A DNA stretch of 64,000 bases from Streptomyces sp. NBC_01591 (GTDB lineage: Bacteria; Actinomycetota; Actinomycetes; Streptomycetales; Streptomycetaceae). Shown piece after piece: positions 23,540 to 32,581 of the stretch. The first letter of the stretch is position 1, and each line of letters starts with the position of its first letter. The position numbers were made by a program, and so were the translations under genes. Location: assembly GCF_035918155.1 (NCBI RefSeq), contig NZ_CP109327.1:7316001-7380000 (forward strand), given 5' to 3'. The notes under the pieces were generated by a model, which had not been told where the DNA came from, ran no database searches, and worked only from the letters and a program-made list of their open reading frames with translations.

Positions 23540-23773
23540 CTATTCGTCGAGGAGTTCGGCGACGGTGGTGTCGAGAGCTGCGGCGATGCGCCAGAGGTGG
23601 CTGATTCGCGCGTCGTTCTGGCCGCCCTCAACGCGCTGGACGGTGTCGCGGGAGACCCCAACCAAGTGGGCGAGCTGCTCCTGGGTGAGGTTCTGGTGCA
23701 TGCGCCGGTCGCGGATGTGTTCGCCGAGGGTGCGGCGGTGATCGAGGATCCAGGGCGGCAGGTCGGCAGACAC
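23540..23773 (-). CDS. XRE-family transcriptional regulator, short
   Basis: A 77-residue single-domain HTH protein: RRTLGEHIRDRRMHQNLTQE, then QLAHLVGVSRDTVQRVEGGQ, then NDARISHLWRIAAALDTTVA. It has the complete helix 2-turn-helix 3 (TQEQLAHLVGVSRDTVQRVE), so it should bind DNA as a dimer. Length is like repressors of plasmid and phage elements and of small antitoxins, although no toxin partner is next to it. A perfect TCGATCA-TGAT-TGATCGA palindrome lies 57 bases upstream and is a natural operator for self-control. Confidence 0.85.
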   Translation of the reverse strand: MSADLPPWILDHRRTLGEHIRDRRMHQNLTQEQLAHLVGVSRDTVQRVEGGQNDARISHLWRIAAALDTTVAELLDE

Positions 23774-23829
23774 TCGACAAACGCTCTGACCTGCAAGATC
23801 ATAAGTCAGCAGCTATTTTCCGGCATTTT

Positions 23830-23847
23830 TCGATCATGATTGATCGA
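23830..23847. promoter_or_regulatory. Palindrome TCGATCA-N4-TGATCGA, possible XRE operator
   Basis: A perfect 7-base inverted repeat (23830-23836 and 23841-23847) with a TGAT spacer lies in the upstream region of the short XRE gene on the minus strand. Size and spacing suit an HTH dimer. The gene-free stretch 23774-24120 holds this element, the next two palindromes and nothing else I can identify. Confidence 0.5.
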
Positions 23848-23873
23848 GAGATTCGCCAGAGAGGCGACGCGGC

Positions 23874-23907
23874 AGCCCTGCGGCTTCATGGCATATGCCG
23901 CAGGGCT
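23874..23907. repeat. Perfect 11-base inverted repeat
   Basis: AGCCCTGCGGC (23874-23884) and GCCGCAGGGCT (23897-23907) pair perfectly around TTCATGGCATAT. It could be a terminator for leftward transcription or part of an attachment site at the end of the accessory region. Confidence 0.5.
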
Positions 23908-23924
23908 GGATGTACTGTCGTTGC

Positions 23925-23940
23925 TCGAACATATGTTCAC
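23925..23940. promoter_or_regulatory. SOS (LexA) box look-alike
   Basis: TCGAACATATGTTCAC fits the Gram-positive LexA consensus CGAAC-RNRY-GTTCG in 13 of 14 positions (the last G is A). No SOS gene follows: leftward is the XRE gene (starts at 23773), rightward a short frame at 24121 and the DUF6278-like gene. It may control either, or be left over from a displaced gene. Confidence 0.5.
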
Positions 23941-24120
23941 ACGAACGAGTGATCACCGTGGGGCCCCCTCCATCGTTGGTCACATTGCCGGTCTCGGGTC
24001 GTAGTCCACACCCCCCAAGGTGCAGCGACCCGGGGCCGGTTTTGTGTCATGGTGGGCTGATGGTCGCACTGCGCCACGTTGACCTGGCGGGGAACGGTGG
24101 GAGTCGAGTGGGAGATGATC

Positions 24121-24234
24121 ATGGTGAACGTGAGCCAACTGAAGCTAACTAGAGCTAACCATCTGCGTTCGTTCGGGCTGGCTGCCGCCCAGGTGGGGCT
24201 TGTGTTCGGCGGTTGCGCCCCCAAGGGGATCTGA
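24121..24234 (+). CDS. Possible small leader protein before the DUF6278-like gene
   Basis: A 37-codon frame starting ATG 24121 with GGGAGA 6 bases upstream, encoding MVNVSQLKLTRANHLRSFG, then LAAAQVGLVFGGCAPKGI. Its stop lies 2 bases before the ATG of the next gene, so it could be a translational leader, or a short membrane peptide (hydrophobic C-terminal half). The wording is plausible for a real protein, but the short length leaves doubt. Confidence 0.35.
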   Translation: MVNVSQLKLTRANHLRSFGLAAAQVGLVFGGCAPKGI

Positions 24235-24236
24235 TC

Positions 24237-24677
24237 ATGAACATCCCTTTCTTGGACAACTGGCGTAAGCGTCACGACGGTGCGCGGGGGGCGGGGCTCG
24301 CCGCCGCCGTCGCGGCCGATCCCGATGGCGTGGCCGAGCTCCTCGCCGAGTGCGAGCTGCTACGTGTCCGAGCGGGGCAGCGCGGGCTCGAACTCGACGA
24401 CAGCCCGGCCTCGTTGGCGGCTCTCGACCAGTTGCCGCCGCGCTGGCGCGACGACCCCGAGGAACTGCCCTGGCTGGGCAACGACGCGGGGCTGTACCTC
24501 GGGACGGTCCTGGTGCGGAACGTCCCCGGTGCGGTCTGGAGCATCTGGCCGAGCGGGCAGCCCGTGGTGCGGCTCGCCTCCGGGCGGGAGATCGACGTGG
24601 TCGAGGCCGGACTGGACTGGGCCATGGCGGGCAGCCCCGAGCTCTCGCAGGTGTACTCGGAGTCGGCCGAGGGGTAG
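24237..24677 (+). CDS. DUF6278-like protein
   Basis: A 146-residue soluble protein conserved in Streptomyces: MNIPFLDNWRKRHDGARGAG, VAELLAECELLRVRAGQRGL, then LAALDQLPPRWRDDPEELPW, then LGNDAGLYLGTVLVRNVPGA and a strongly conserved VWSIWPSGQPVVRLASGREI. ATG 24237 follows AAGGGGA. The function is unknown; it lies directly upstream of the amino-acid importer operon, with 123 bases between, where the glu promoter must be. It is the first gene from the left that looks like stable host content rather than mobile material. Confidence 0.75.
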   Translation: MNIPFLDNWRKRHDGARGAGLAAAVAADPDGVAELLAECELLRVRAGQRGLELDDSPASLAALDQLPPRWRDDPEELPWLGNDAGLYLGTVLVRNVPGAVWSIWPSGQPVVRLASGREIDVVEAGLDWAMAGSPELSQVYSESAEG

Positions 24678-24800
24678 GGCTTTCATGGCAATCGGATAAG
24701 AAGCCTTATGCCCCATTTGTGCGTGTCGGGGGCGAAGTCCCTTTTCAGGCTGGATAGTTTGCGCTGACCTCGACACAGCGAAAAGTGGGTAGGGCAGCGT

Positions 24801-25544
<744 letters not shown>

Positions 25545-25555
25545 CGGGGGGCTCC

Positions 25556-26470
25556 GTGTTGCGTACGAGAAAAGTTCTGGCCGCCTGTGCCGGTCTCCTG
25601 CTGGCCGTGCTCGCCGCCGCGTGCGGCAAGGAGGGCAGCCCGCCGGTGAAGGGCCCGAAGCCCGAGCAGCTGCCGGTGTACAAGGTCGACACCGCTTTCC
25701 GGCTGCCCGACTCGCCGACCTGGAAGAAGGCGAAGAAGCGCGGCTACCTCCGGGTCGGGGCCAAGGAGGACCAGCCCTATCTGGGCGAGAAGGACCCGGC
25801 CACCGGTGTCTACTCCGGCTTCGACATCGAGATCGCCAAGATGATGTCGGCCTCGCTCGGCTTCGACCCGAAGACGATCCGCTTCAAGACCATCGCCTCG
25901 GCCAACCGCGAGACGGCGCTGCAGAACGGGCAGATCGACTACTACGTCGGCACCTACACCATCAACGACATGCGCAAGAAGCTCGTCGGCTTCGCCGGTC
26001 CTTACTACATGGCCGGACAGGGCCTGCTCGTCCGCACCGACGAGCACGACATCAACGGCCCGCAGGACCTGGCCGGCAAGACGGTCTGCTCGGCCGCGGG
26101 GTCGACCCCGTACCAGCGCATCGCCGCCGACTACCCGAAGGCGATCCTGGTCGCCTACGACACGTACTCGATCTGCGTCGACAACCTGCTGACGTACCAG
26201 GTCGACGCCGTCACCACCGACGACGCCATCCTGCTGGGCTTCGCGGCCAAGGCGCCCGAGGAGATGAAGGTCGTGGGCAAGCCGTTCTCCGAGGAGCCGT
26301 ACGGCATCGGCGTCCCGCGCAGCGACAACGCGCTGCGGTTCGCCCTGAACGACGCCCTGGAGGCGAACGAGAAGAACGGCAACTGGAAGAAGGCGTTCGA
26401 GGCCACGCTCGGTCTGTCCGGAGTGCCCGCGCCGACGCCGCCGCCCATCGACCGCTACCCGGCGACCTGA
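25556..26470 (+). CDS. gluB: Glutamate-binding lipoprotein of the ABC importer
   Basis: A 304-residue solute-binding protein, exported and lipid-anchored: LLLAVLAAACGKEG carries a lipobox with Cys23. The mature part is a SBP_bac_3 protein: RGYLRVGAKEDQPYLGEKDP, then GVYSGFDIEIAKMMSASLGF, then FKTIASANRETALQNGQIDY, DLAGKTVCSAAGSTPYQRIA and the end NEKNGNWKKAFEATLG. The motif SGFDIEIAK with Arg in ANRE is typical for acidic amino acids (glutamate/aspartate). GTG 25556 lies 11 bases after gluA. Confidence 0.9.
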   Translation: MLRTRKVLAACAGLLLAVLAAACGKEGSPPVKGPKPEQLPVYKVDTAFRLPDSPTWKKAKKRGYLRVGAKEDQPYLGEKDPATGVYSGFDIEIAKMMSASLGFDPKTIRFKTIASANRETALQNGQIDYYVGTYTINDMRKKLVGFAGPYYMAGQGLLVRTDEHDINGPQDLAGKTVCSAAGSTPYQRIAADYPKAILVAYDTYSICVDNLLTYQVDAVTTDDAILLGFAAKAPEEMKVVGKPFSEEPYGIGVPRSDNALRFALNDALEANEKNGNWKKAFEATLGLSGVPAPTPPPIDRYPAT

Positions 26471-26487
26471 GAGGGCGGGCATCGACC

Positions 26488-27132
26488 ATGGACGTACTCA
26501 CCGAGAATTTCTCGCTCTACGGCAAAGGTTTCCTGGGCACGGTCGAACTGACCGTCTACTCCTCGATCCTGGCCCTGCTCCTCGGCTTCTTCATGGCCTC
26601 CTGCCGGGTGGCCCCCGTCGGCTCGCTGCGTGTACTCGGCACGGTCTGGGTGACGGTGCTGCGCAACACCCCGCTGACCCTGCTCTTCTTCGCGGTCCTG
26701 CTCGGACTGCCGCGCTTCGGCCTGGTCCTCCCCTTCGAGGTCTTCGCGGTCCTCGCGCTCGGCTGCTACACCTCCGCGTTCATCTGCGAGGTGCTGCGCT
26801 CGGGCATCAACACCGTGCCGACGGGGCAGGGCGAGGCGGCCCGAAGCCTCGGCATGACGTTCGGCCAGACGCTGAACACCGTGGTGCTGCCCCAGGCATT
26901 CCGGTCGGTGATCCCGCCGGTCGGCTCCACGCTCATCGCCCTCGCCAAGAACTCCGCGATCGCCGGGGCGTTCAGCGTCACCGAGCTGCTCGGCACCTAC
27001 AAGACCCTCAACGAGCTGGGCTACAGCATCATCTGGACCTTCGTCTGGATCGCCGTCGGCTACCTGATCATCACCCTGTCCATCAGTGCGCTCTTCAACG
27101 TGATGGAGAAGCGCTGGGGAGTCGCCCGATGA
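26488..27132 (+). CDS. gluC: Glutamate ABC transporter permease
   Basis: A 214-residue inner-membrane permease of the HisMQ type. It has about five membrane segments (for example ELTVYSSILALLLGFFMASC and SIIWTFVWIAVGYLIITLSI) and the EAA loop GQGEAARSLGMTFGQTLNTV, which docks on the ATPase. Start ATG 26488 is 17 bases after gluB. Its stop overlaps the ATG of gluD (ATGA). Confidence 0.9.
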   Translation: MDVLTENFSLYGKGFLGTVELTVYSSILALLLGFFMASCRVAPVGSLRVLGTVWVTVLRNTPLTLLFFAVLLGLPRFGLVLPFEVFAVLALGCYTSAFICEVLRSGINTVPTGQGEAARSLGMTFGQTLNTVVLPQAFRSVIPPVGSTLIALAKNSAIAGAFSVTELLGTYKTLNELGYSIIWTFVWIAVGYLIITLSISALFNVMEKRWGVAR

Positions 27133-28001
27133 CCACCCGCACCGCGCCGTCCGCCACGGCGCTCTACGACATCCCGGGCCCGGCGACCCGCAAGCGCCAT
27201 CTCCTGTACGGGATCGTCTCGACGGCACTGATCCTCGCGCTGTTCGGCTGGGTCGTCTATCTGCTCTTCGACACCGATCAGTTCACCAGCGCCAAGTGGA
27301 CCCCCTTCACGTACAAGGGCATCCAGGAACTGCTGCTGCGCGGACTGGGCAACACCCTCAAGGCGTTCGCGTACGCCGCGGTGCTCTCCCTCCTGCTCGG
27401 CGCGGTCCTCGCCGTCGGCCGGCTCTCCGATCACCGGGCCGTGCGCTGGATCGCGACGCTGCTCGTGGAGTTCTTCCGGGCCATGCCCGTACTGGTGATG
27501 ATCTTCTTCATCTTCGTGGCGCTGAAGGTGCAGCCGCTGCCCGCCCTGGTCACCGGGCTGACCCTGTACAACGGCTCGGTGCTCGCCGAGGTGTTCCGTA
27601 CCGGGATCGTCTCGGTGGAGCGCGGCCAGTCCGAGGCCGCGTACGCCCTGGGGCTGCGCAAGACGCAGGTCACCACGTTCGTACTGGCTCCGCAGGCGGT
27701 GCGCGCCATGCTGCCCACGATCATCAGCCAGCTGGTCGTGGCGCTGAAGGACACCTCGCTCGGCTATCTGATCACCTACGAGGAATTTCTCCACGCGGGC
27801 AAGCTCATCGCGTCCAACCTCGACTACGATCTTCCCTTCATCCCTGTGGTGATGGTGATCTCGCCGATCTACATCGGGATGTGCATGCTGCTCTCCTGGT
27901 TCGCGACCTGGGTGGCCAAGCGGGAACGGCGCAATCCGAAGACGAAGGCCGTGGAGATCGCACCGGCCGAACCAGGAACGCTGCTGCCGGGAGTGCAGTA
28001 G
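27129..28001 (+). CDS. gluD: Glutamate ABC transporter permease
   Basis: A 290-residue second permease, paired with the former one. It has an N-terminal extension with its own membrane segment (YGIVSTALILALFGWVVYLL) as usual for GluD, and the EAA loop GQSEAAYALGLRKTQVTTFV followed by PQAVRAMLPTIISQLVVALK. A basic C-terminus (AKRERRNPKTKAVE) stays in the cytoplasm. Coupled to gluC by a 4-base overlap. A hairpin follows the stop. Confidence 0.9.
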   Translation: MTTRTAPSATALYDIPGPATRKRHLLYGIVSTALILALFGWVVYLLFDTDQFTSAKWTPFTYKGIQELLLRGLGNTLKAFAYAAVLSLLLGAVLAVGRLSDHRAVRWIATLLVEFFRAMPVLVMIFFIFVALKVQPLPALVTGLTLYNGSVLAEVFRTGIVSVERGQSEAAYALGLRKTQVTTFVLAPQAVRAMLPTIISQLVVALKDTSLGYLITYEEFLHAGKLIASNLDYDLPFIPVVMVISPIYIGMCMLLSWFATWVAKRERRNPKTKAVEIAPAEPGTLLPGVQ

Positions 28002-28003
28002 CC

Positions 28004-28025
28004 GGGCCCGCCGCGAGGCGGTCCC
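28004..28025 (+). terminator. Hairpin after the glu operon
   Basis: GGGCCCGCC-GCGA-GGCGGTCCC forms a 9-base stem with one mismatch immediately after the gluD stop. No T run. Confidence 0.55.
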
Positions 28026-28059
28026 AGCAGAGCGGTGCCCGTCCGGCAGCAGCCGGTGA

Positions 28060-28300
28060 TCACTTCTCGCACAACGGCACGGACACGTACGACGGGTCCG
28101 CCGGGGGCGAGGAGAAGGTCAGCTGCGATCCGGTCGGGTTGTGCTCGGTGTACAGCGGATCGACGATGTCGATCACCAGGTATAGGGGGCGTTGCTGACC
28201 AGCTTGCCGAGGCCGAGCGGCCCTTCGTCGTAGAGATACGTGACGAAGGTGCCGCTCTCCTTGTTGGCCGCGCCCGTCCGGCGACGGGCCTCCGGGCCGC
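28060..28300 (-). pseudogene. Frameshifted C-terminal remnant of an unidentified gene
   Basis: Reading the minus strand, one frame gives the convincing stretch ANKESGTFVTYLYDEGPLGL then GKLVSNAPYTW and a stop, and a frame shifted by one base continues as YLVIDIVDPLYTEHNPTGSQ, LTFSSPPADPSYVSVPLCEK, ending at 28060. Together these are about 75 residues that look like the end of an exported protein, broken by one base change near 28185, with no N-terminus. It lies directly downstream of the L,D-transpeptidase gene and may be a deletion remnant. Family not recognised. Confidence 0.5.
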
Positions 28301-28307
28301 CCGTCCG

Positions 28308-29528
28308 CTACAGCGCGCTCTTCGCCTGCCAGTCGGCCCACGACACGTTCCACGCCCCGTACCCGTTGCCCTCCGCGACCGTGCCCTTGGCGTCCGCACC
28401 GGTGATCTCGAACGGGTCGCCGACCCGCACCTGCTGGTACAGCGCGCCGGCGTTGGCGTCGCTCATCCCGACACAGCCCGAACTGTGGTTGGCCACCCCG
28501 AAGTAGGCCGCGTTCCACGGCGCCGCGTGGGCGTACATCCCCGACCAGGTCAGCCGCATCGACGAATCGACCATCTTGTCGTAGGCGTCGCCGAGGCCGA
28601 CCGTCTCGGAGCGCATGTTGATCGTGCCCTCCTTGGCCATCAGCACGGCGGTGCCGCGCCAGGACGCCTTCTCGCCGCCGGGGGTGCCGGCCGACATCGG
28701 CACGTCCATGACGGTCTTCCCGTCCCGCTTCAGCGCCAGCCGGTGGCGGTCGAGGTCGACCTTGACCACCTGGTCGGCGCCGATCGTGAAGGTGGTCAGG
28801 TAGTCGCGTACGAACCAGCCGCCGGACGGGCCCGAGTCGATGCCGTTGAGATCGGCGTCGAGGGTGACCTTCGTACCGGACTTCCAGTACTCCTTGGGCC
28901 GCCAGTCGACGCGGTCCTTGCCGGAGTAGTCCTGCAGCCAGCCCCAGGAGCCCTCGGTGTTGTTCGAGGTGGAGACCTTCAGGGCCTTCTCGACCGCCGC
29001 CTTGTCCTTCACCGGGTTGTCGAAGACGATCGACAGCGGCTGGGCGACACCGACCGTGGTGTTCTTGCCGGGGGCCAGGGTCAGCTTGTTGACCTTGTCG
29101 GCGGTGGCGGTGGTGAAGCCGGCCTTGCCGCTGCCGCCCTCGGTGGTCCTCACCTCGACGCCGTACGTGGTGCCGGGCGCGGCCGGCCGGTCCGACGTCC
29201 ACGTCCTGCCGTCGGCGGATATCCGGCCGGTGAGCGCCTCGCCCCCGTCCGCGCTCACCGTGACCGCCTTCAGCTTCCCGGTGCCGAGCGTCACCTTCAC
29301 CGGCGTCCCCGGGGCGGCCTGGCTGCCCCGGAGGTTCACCGAGATCCTGGCGTCGGAGGCCGGCGCGGCCGCCTGCCCCTTGCCCGATTCCGAATCCGAG
29401 TCCGACGCGGTGGCGCCGGAACAGGCGGTGAGCATGGCACCGAGCACCGCGGTACCGGCGACCAGGGTGAGCCGGACCGGGCGGCCGAGCGGAGCGGTAC
29501 GGCGTACGGGCCGGCGTGCAGCGATCAA
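28308..29528 (-). CDS. L,D-transpeptidase lipoprotein with Ig-like domains
   Basis: A 406-residue cell-wall cross-linking enzyme that joins meso- or LL-diaminopimelate residues (3-3 bonds). TTG 29528 is chosen because GGAGGT lies 7 bases before it; longer frames have no site. The lipobox is AVLGAMLTACSG. Two Ig-like domains follow (about residues 60-250), then the YkuD catalytic domain with KVDLDRHRLALKRDGKTVMD and the active site HSSGCVGMSDANAGALYQQV, Cys being the nucleophile. The C-terminal WNVSWADWQAKSAL caps the fold as in LdtMt2-like enzymes. It faces FemX and MurJ across 225 bases, a cell-wall gene neighbourhood. Confidence 0.9.
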   Translation of the reverse strand: MIAARRPVRRTAPLGRPVRLTLVAGTAVLGAMLTACSGATASDSDSESGKGQAAAPASDARISVNLRGSQAAPGTPVKVTLGTGKLKAVTVSADGGEALTGRISADGRTWTSDRPAAPGTTYGVEVRTTEGGSGKAGFTTATADKVNKLTLAPGKNTTVGVAQPLSIVFDNPVKDKAAVEKALKVSTSNNTEGSWGWLQDYSGKDRVDWRPKEYWKSGTKVTLDADLNGIDSGPSGGWFVRDYLTTFTIGADQVVKVDLDRHRLALKRDGKTVMDVPMSAGTPGGEKASWRGTAVLMAKEGTINMRSETVGLGDAYDKMVDSSMRLTWSGMYAHAAPWNAAYFGVANHSSGCVGMSDANAGALYQQVRVGDPFEITGADAKGTVAEGNGYGAWNVSWADWQAKSAL

Positions 29529-29753
29529 CGGAAAAACCTCCAAGGCATTGCTTCTCGTCGATGGAGAGGCGTTCACCCGACGATAGGTTCCCCAAATCGG
29601 CCGAAAACCGGGAAATGCCCTGTGTGACATGTACCGCAGCACAACGGTCATCGTCCGGTCACATACGCCGCTCGGCACCGTCACGGACCGCTGTGAGCAT
29701 CCTGTGCGGCTCCGCAGAACCGACAGCGGGGCGGACCAGGGAGGGCCACGAAC

Positions 29754-30917
29754 ATGTCAGCGCTGCTCGCGACCGGAGACCGCCGCCATGGCCGGGAACC
29801 ACGGACACACGGCCTGACCGCCGCCGAGCACCGGGCGTTCCTGGCCACCCGCCCGGGGGCGAGCTTTCTGCAGTATCCGTCCTGGGCCGGGGTGAAGGAC
29901 CGATGGACCTCCGAGACGGTCGGCTGGCACAGCGAGTCCGGTGAACTGACCGGAGCCGCCCTGGTGCTCTACCGGCAATTCCCGGGAACCCGCAAATACT
30001 TCGCCTATCTGCCCGAGGGCCCGGTTGCCGACTGGGCCGACCCGGACATCGACGGCTGGCTCGGACCGCTCATGGCGCATCTGCGCAGGGCCGGTGCCTT
30101 CGCCGTACGGATCGGTCCCTCACCGGCGTACCGCCGCTGGGACACCGGCCGTCTCAAGGCGGCCACCGGGCCGGGCCGGAAGGTCTCCGACGTGCTGGCG
30201 AGCGAGGTGGACCCGCTCGGCGCGGCCGTCACCGAACGGCTCCGGGCCCGCGGCTGGCGCCGCTGCGGCGGCGACGGAGAGGACGCCGACGCACAGCCGC
30301 GCCATGTCTTCCACGTGCCGCTCGCCGGACGGACGCCCGCCGAACTGTGGTCCGGGCTCAATCAGGAATGGCGCCGCAACGTGCGCAGGGCCGAGAAGGC
30401 CGGGGTACGGATCGTGATCGGCGGCGAGTCCGAACTCCCGGAGTTCCACCGGCTGCTGCGGATCACCGAGGAACGCGACGGCTTCCGGCTCGGCCGCTCC
30501 CTCGCCTACTACCAGCGGCAGTACGCCGTGCTCAACGCCGAACAGCCCGGCCGGATGAGGCTCTACCTCGCCGTCCACCAGGGCGAGATCCTGGCAGCCC
30601 ACACCATGATCAGCACCGGCCGACGGGTCTGGTACCAGACCGGAGCCTCCGCCGACCACCGCCGCGAGGTCCGCCCCAGCAACGCGCTGCAGTGGCGGAT
30701 GATGCTCGATGCCCACGGGCTCGGTGCCGATGTGCATGACATGCGCGGGGTACCCTCCACCCTTGACCCCGACGACCGCCCCTTCGGGCTGCTCCGCTGG
30801 AAGCTCGGCACCGGCGGCCAGGTCGTCGAGACGCTCGGAGAGTGGGAGACATCGGTGGGCGGAGCCGCGAACAACACGCTGTACCGGGCGTTCCAGGCGT
30901 ACCTGGCACGCCGGTGA
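29754..30917 (+). CDS. femX: FemX-like aminoacyltransferase of lipid II
   Basis: A 387-residue FemABX-family enzyme which transfers an amino acid (glycine in Streptomyces) from tRNA to the stem peptide of lipid II. Two GNAT-like halves are visible: FLQYPSWAGVKDRWTSETVG with GAALVLYRQFPGTRKYFAYL (read as two parts), and LWSGLNQEWRRNVRRAEKAG with LRITEERDGFRLGRSLAYYQ, then ILAAHTMISTGRRVWYQTGA and the end LLRWKLGTGGQVVETLGEWE, a classical FemX finish. The stop overlaps the GTG of MurJ by 4 bases, so both act on lipid II and are made together. The Fem label is strong; the amino acid is inferred. Confidence 0.85.
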   Translation: MSALLATGDRRHGREPRTHGLTAAEHRAFLATRPGASFLQYPSWAGVKDRWTSETVGWHSESGELTGAALVLYRQFPGTRKYFAYLPEGPVADWADPDIDGWLGPLMAHLRRAGAFAVRIGPSPAYRRWDTGRLKAATGPGRKVSDVLASEVDPLGAAVTERLRARGWRRCGGDGEDADAQPRHVFHVPLAGRTPAELWSGLNQEWRRNVRRAEKAGVRIVIGGESELPEFHRLLRITEERDGFRLGRSLAYYQRQYAVLNAEQPGRMRLYLAVHQGEILAAHTMISTGRRVWYQTGASADHRREVRPSNALQWRMMLDAHGLGADVHDMRGVPSTLDPDDRPFGLLRWKLGTGGQVVETLGEWETSVGGAANNTLYRAFQAYLARR

Positions 30918-32578
30918 CCGCCACCGAAGCGACCACCACACAGGTCGCGGACCGCGAACCCCGCTCGGTGCTGCGCAACGGCGCCGTCATGGCGGCCGGC
31001 TCCATCGTCTCCCGGGCGACCGGCTTCATACGCTCGGCGGTCGTCGTCGCCGCGCTCGGCACCGGACTCCAGGCCGACGGGTACAACGTCGCCAACACCG
31101 TGCCCAACATCCTCTACACACTGCTCATCGGCGGCGCCCTCAACGCCGTCTTCGTCCCCGAACTGGTGCGCGCGGCGAAGGACCACGCCGACGGCGGAGC
31201 CGCGTACACCGACCGGCTGCTCACTGTCTGCACCGTCGGCCTCCTCGCCCTCACCGGCCTCACGGTCCTCGCCGCCCCGTGGATCGTCTCGGTCTACGCC
31301 CCCGGCTACCACCACGCACAGGCCGAACTCACCGTCGCCCTGGCCCGCTACTGCCTGCCGCAGGTCCTCTTCTACGGACTGTTCACCCTCCTCGGGCAAG
31401 TACTGAATGCCCGGGGCCGGTTCGGCGCGATGATGTGGACCCCGGTCCTCAACAACGTGGTCGTCATCGCCGTGTTCGGGATCTACCTCGGCATCGCGGC
31501 GGGCTCCGACGGCACGCTCACCCAGGCGCAGGCCCAGTGGCTCGGCTGGGGCACTACGGCCGGGATCGCCGTCCAGACGCTCGCCCTGGTGCCCGCGCTG
31601 CGCGCCGCGAAGTTCCGCTGGCGGCCCCGGTTCGACTGGCGGGGCAGCGGCCTCACCCGGCCGCTGCGCGCGGCCGGCTGGCTGGTCACGCTCGTGCTGA
31701 CCAACCAGATCGCCTACTGGGTGGTGACCCGGCTCTCCACCACCATCGGCCAGCGCGCCGAGGACATGGAACTGGCGGGCGGCGCCGGCTACACCGCGTA
31801 CAGCTACGCCTTTCAGCTGTGGGTGGTCCCGCACGGCATCGTGACCGTCTCGCTCGTCACCGCGCTGATGCCCCGGATGAGCCGGGCGGCGGCCGACAAC
31901 GACCTGCCGGGCCTGCGGCGCGACGTCTCGTACGCCCTGCGCACCTCGGCCGCGGTCGTGGTGCCCGCGGTGGCCCTGCTGTTCGCGCTGGCACCGTGGG
32001 TGATGGGAGCGGTGTACGGATACGGGCTCACGGACGACGCGGACATCGCCGTGATGGCGGGCATGATGATGGCGTTCGCGCCCGGACTCATCGCCTACTC
32101 GGGGCAGTACGTGCTCTCCCGCGCGTTCTACGCGATGAGTGACACCCGCACGCCGTTCTTCCTCAATCTGGTGATCGCGGCGCTCAACGCCGGGCTCTCG
32201 GTCGCCGCGTATCTGCTGCTGCCGGTCCGCTGGGCCGTGACGGGAATGGCCGGCGCCTACTCCGTGGCGCTGTTCGCCGGCTTCGCGGCCACCGCGTACG
32301 TGCTGCACCGCAGGCTCGTCCGGGGCGGCGCCGCCGGGACCTCACCGGTGCGTTCGCCCACGCTGTGGGCGCAGCTCCGGCTGGTGGCGGCGGTCGTGCC
32401 CGCCGGGCTGCTGGGGTACCTGGCCGCCCGCGGCTGCGCGGAGCTCGGGGACTTCGCGGCGGTGGGCGCGGGCTCCCTCGTGCTCCTGTTCACGGTGGCG
32501 CTGCTGGCCCGGCCGCTCCGGCTGCGGGAGGTCGGCGCCGTGATCGCGGCGGGGCGTGGGCGGCTGCGGCGGGCGTGA
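30914..32578 (+). CDS. murJ: Lipid II flippase MurJ (MviN family)
   Basis: A 554-residue integral membrane protein with about 14 segments that moves lipid II across the membrane. Family marks are the N-terminus VLRNGAVMAAGSIVSRATGF followed by IRSAVVVAALGTGLQADGYN and NVANTVPNILYTLLIGGALN, then VFVPELVRA, and later YSYAFQLWVVPHGIVTVSLV and LSRAFYAMSDTRTPFFLNLV. GTG 30914 overlaps the FemX stop. Streptomyces carry several MurJ-like copies; this one goes with FemX and lacks the long cytoplasmic kinase-like tail of MviN paralogues. The segment after the last membrane helix is short and basic. Confidence 0.9.
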   Translation: MTATEATTTQVADREPRSVLRNGAVMAAGSIVSRATGFIRSAVVVAALGTGLQADGYNVANTVPNILYTLLIGGALNAVFVPELVRAAKDHADGGAAYTDRLLTVCTVGLLALTGLTVLAAPWIVSVYAPGYHHAQAELTVALARYCLPQVLFYGLFTLLGQVLNARGRFGAMMWTPVLNNVVVIAVFGIYLGIAAGSDGTLTQAQAQWLGWGTTAGIAVQTLALVPALRAAKFRWRPRFDWRGSGLTRPLRAAGWLVTLVLTNQIAYWVVTRLSTTIGQRAEDMELAGGAGYTAYSYAFQLWVVPHGIVTVSLVTALMPRMSRAAADNDLPGLRRDVSYALRTSAAVVVPAVALLFALAPWVMGAVYGYGLTDDADIAVMAGMMMAFAPGLIAYSGQYVLSRAFYAMSDTRTPFFLNLVIAALNAGLSVAAYLLLPVRWAVTGMAGAYSVALFAGFAATAYVLHRRLVRGGAAGTSPVRSPTLWAQLRLVAAVVPAGLLGYLAARGCAELGDFAAVGAGSLVLLFTVALLARPLRLREVGAVIAAGRGRLRRA

Positions 32579-32581
32579 CCC

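Noticed and set aside
23895..24152. 85-codon plus-strand frame in the gap before the DUF6278-like gene
   Set aside because: No ribosome binding site, no protein-like composition, and crosses the palindromes.
24321..24700. Other plus- and minus-strand frames over the DUF6278-like gene
   Set aside because: Only one frame has the conserved family sequence; the others are shadows.
30563..32308. 581-codon minus-strand frame opposite FemX and MurJ
   Set aside because: Arg/Gly/His-rich antisense frame; membrane segments and motifs are all in the plus-strand frame.
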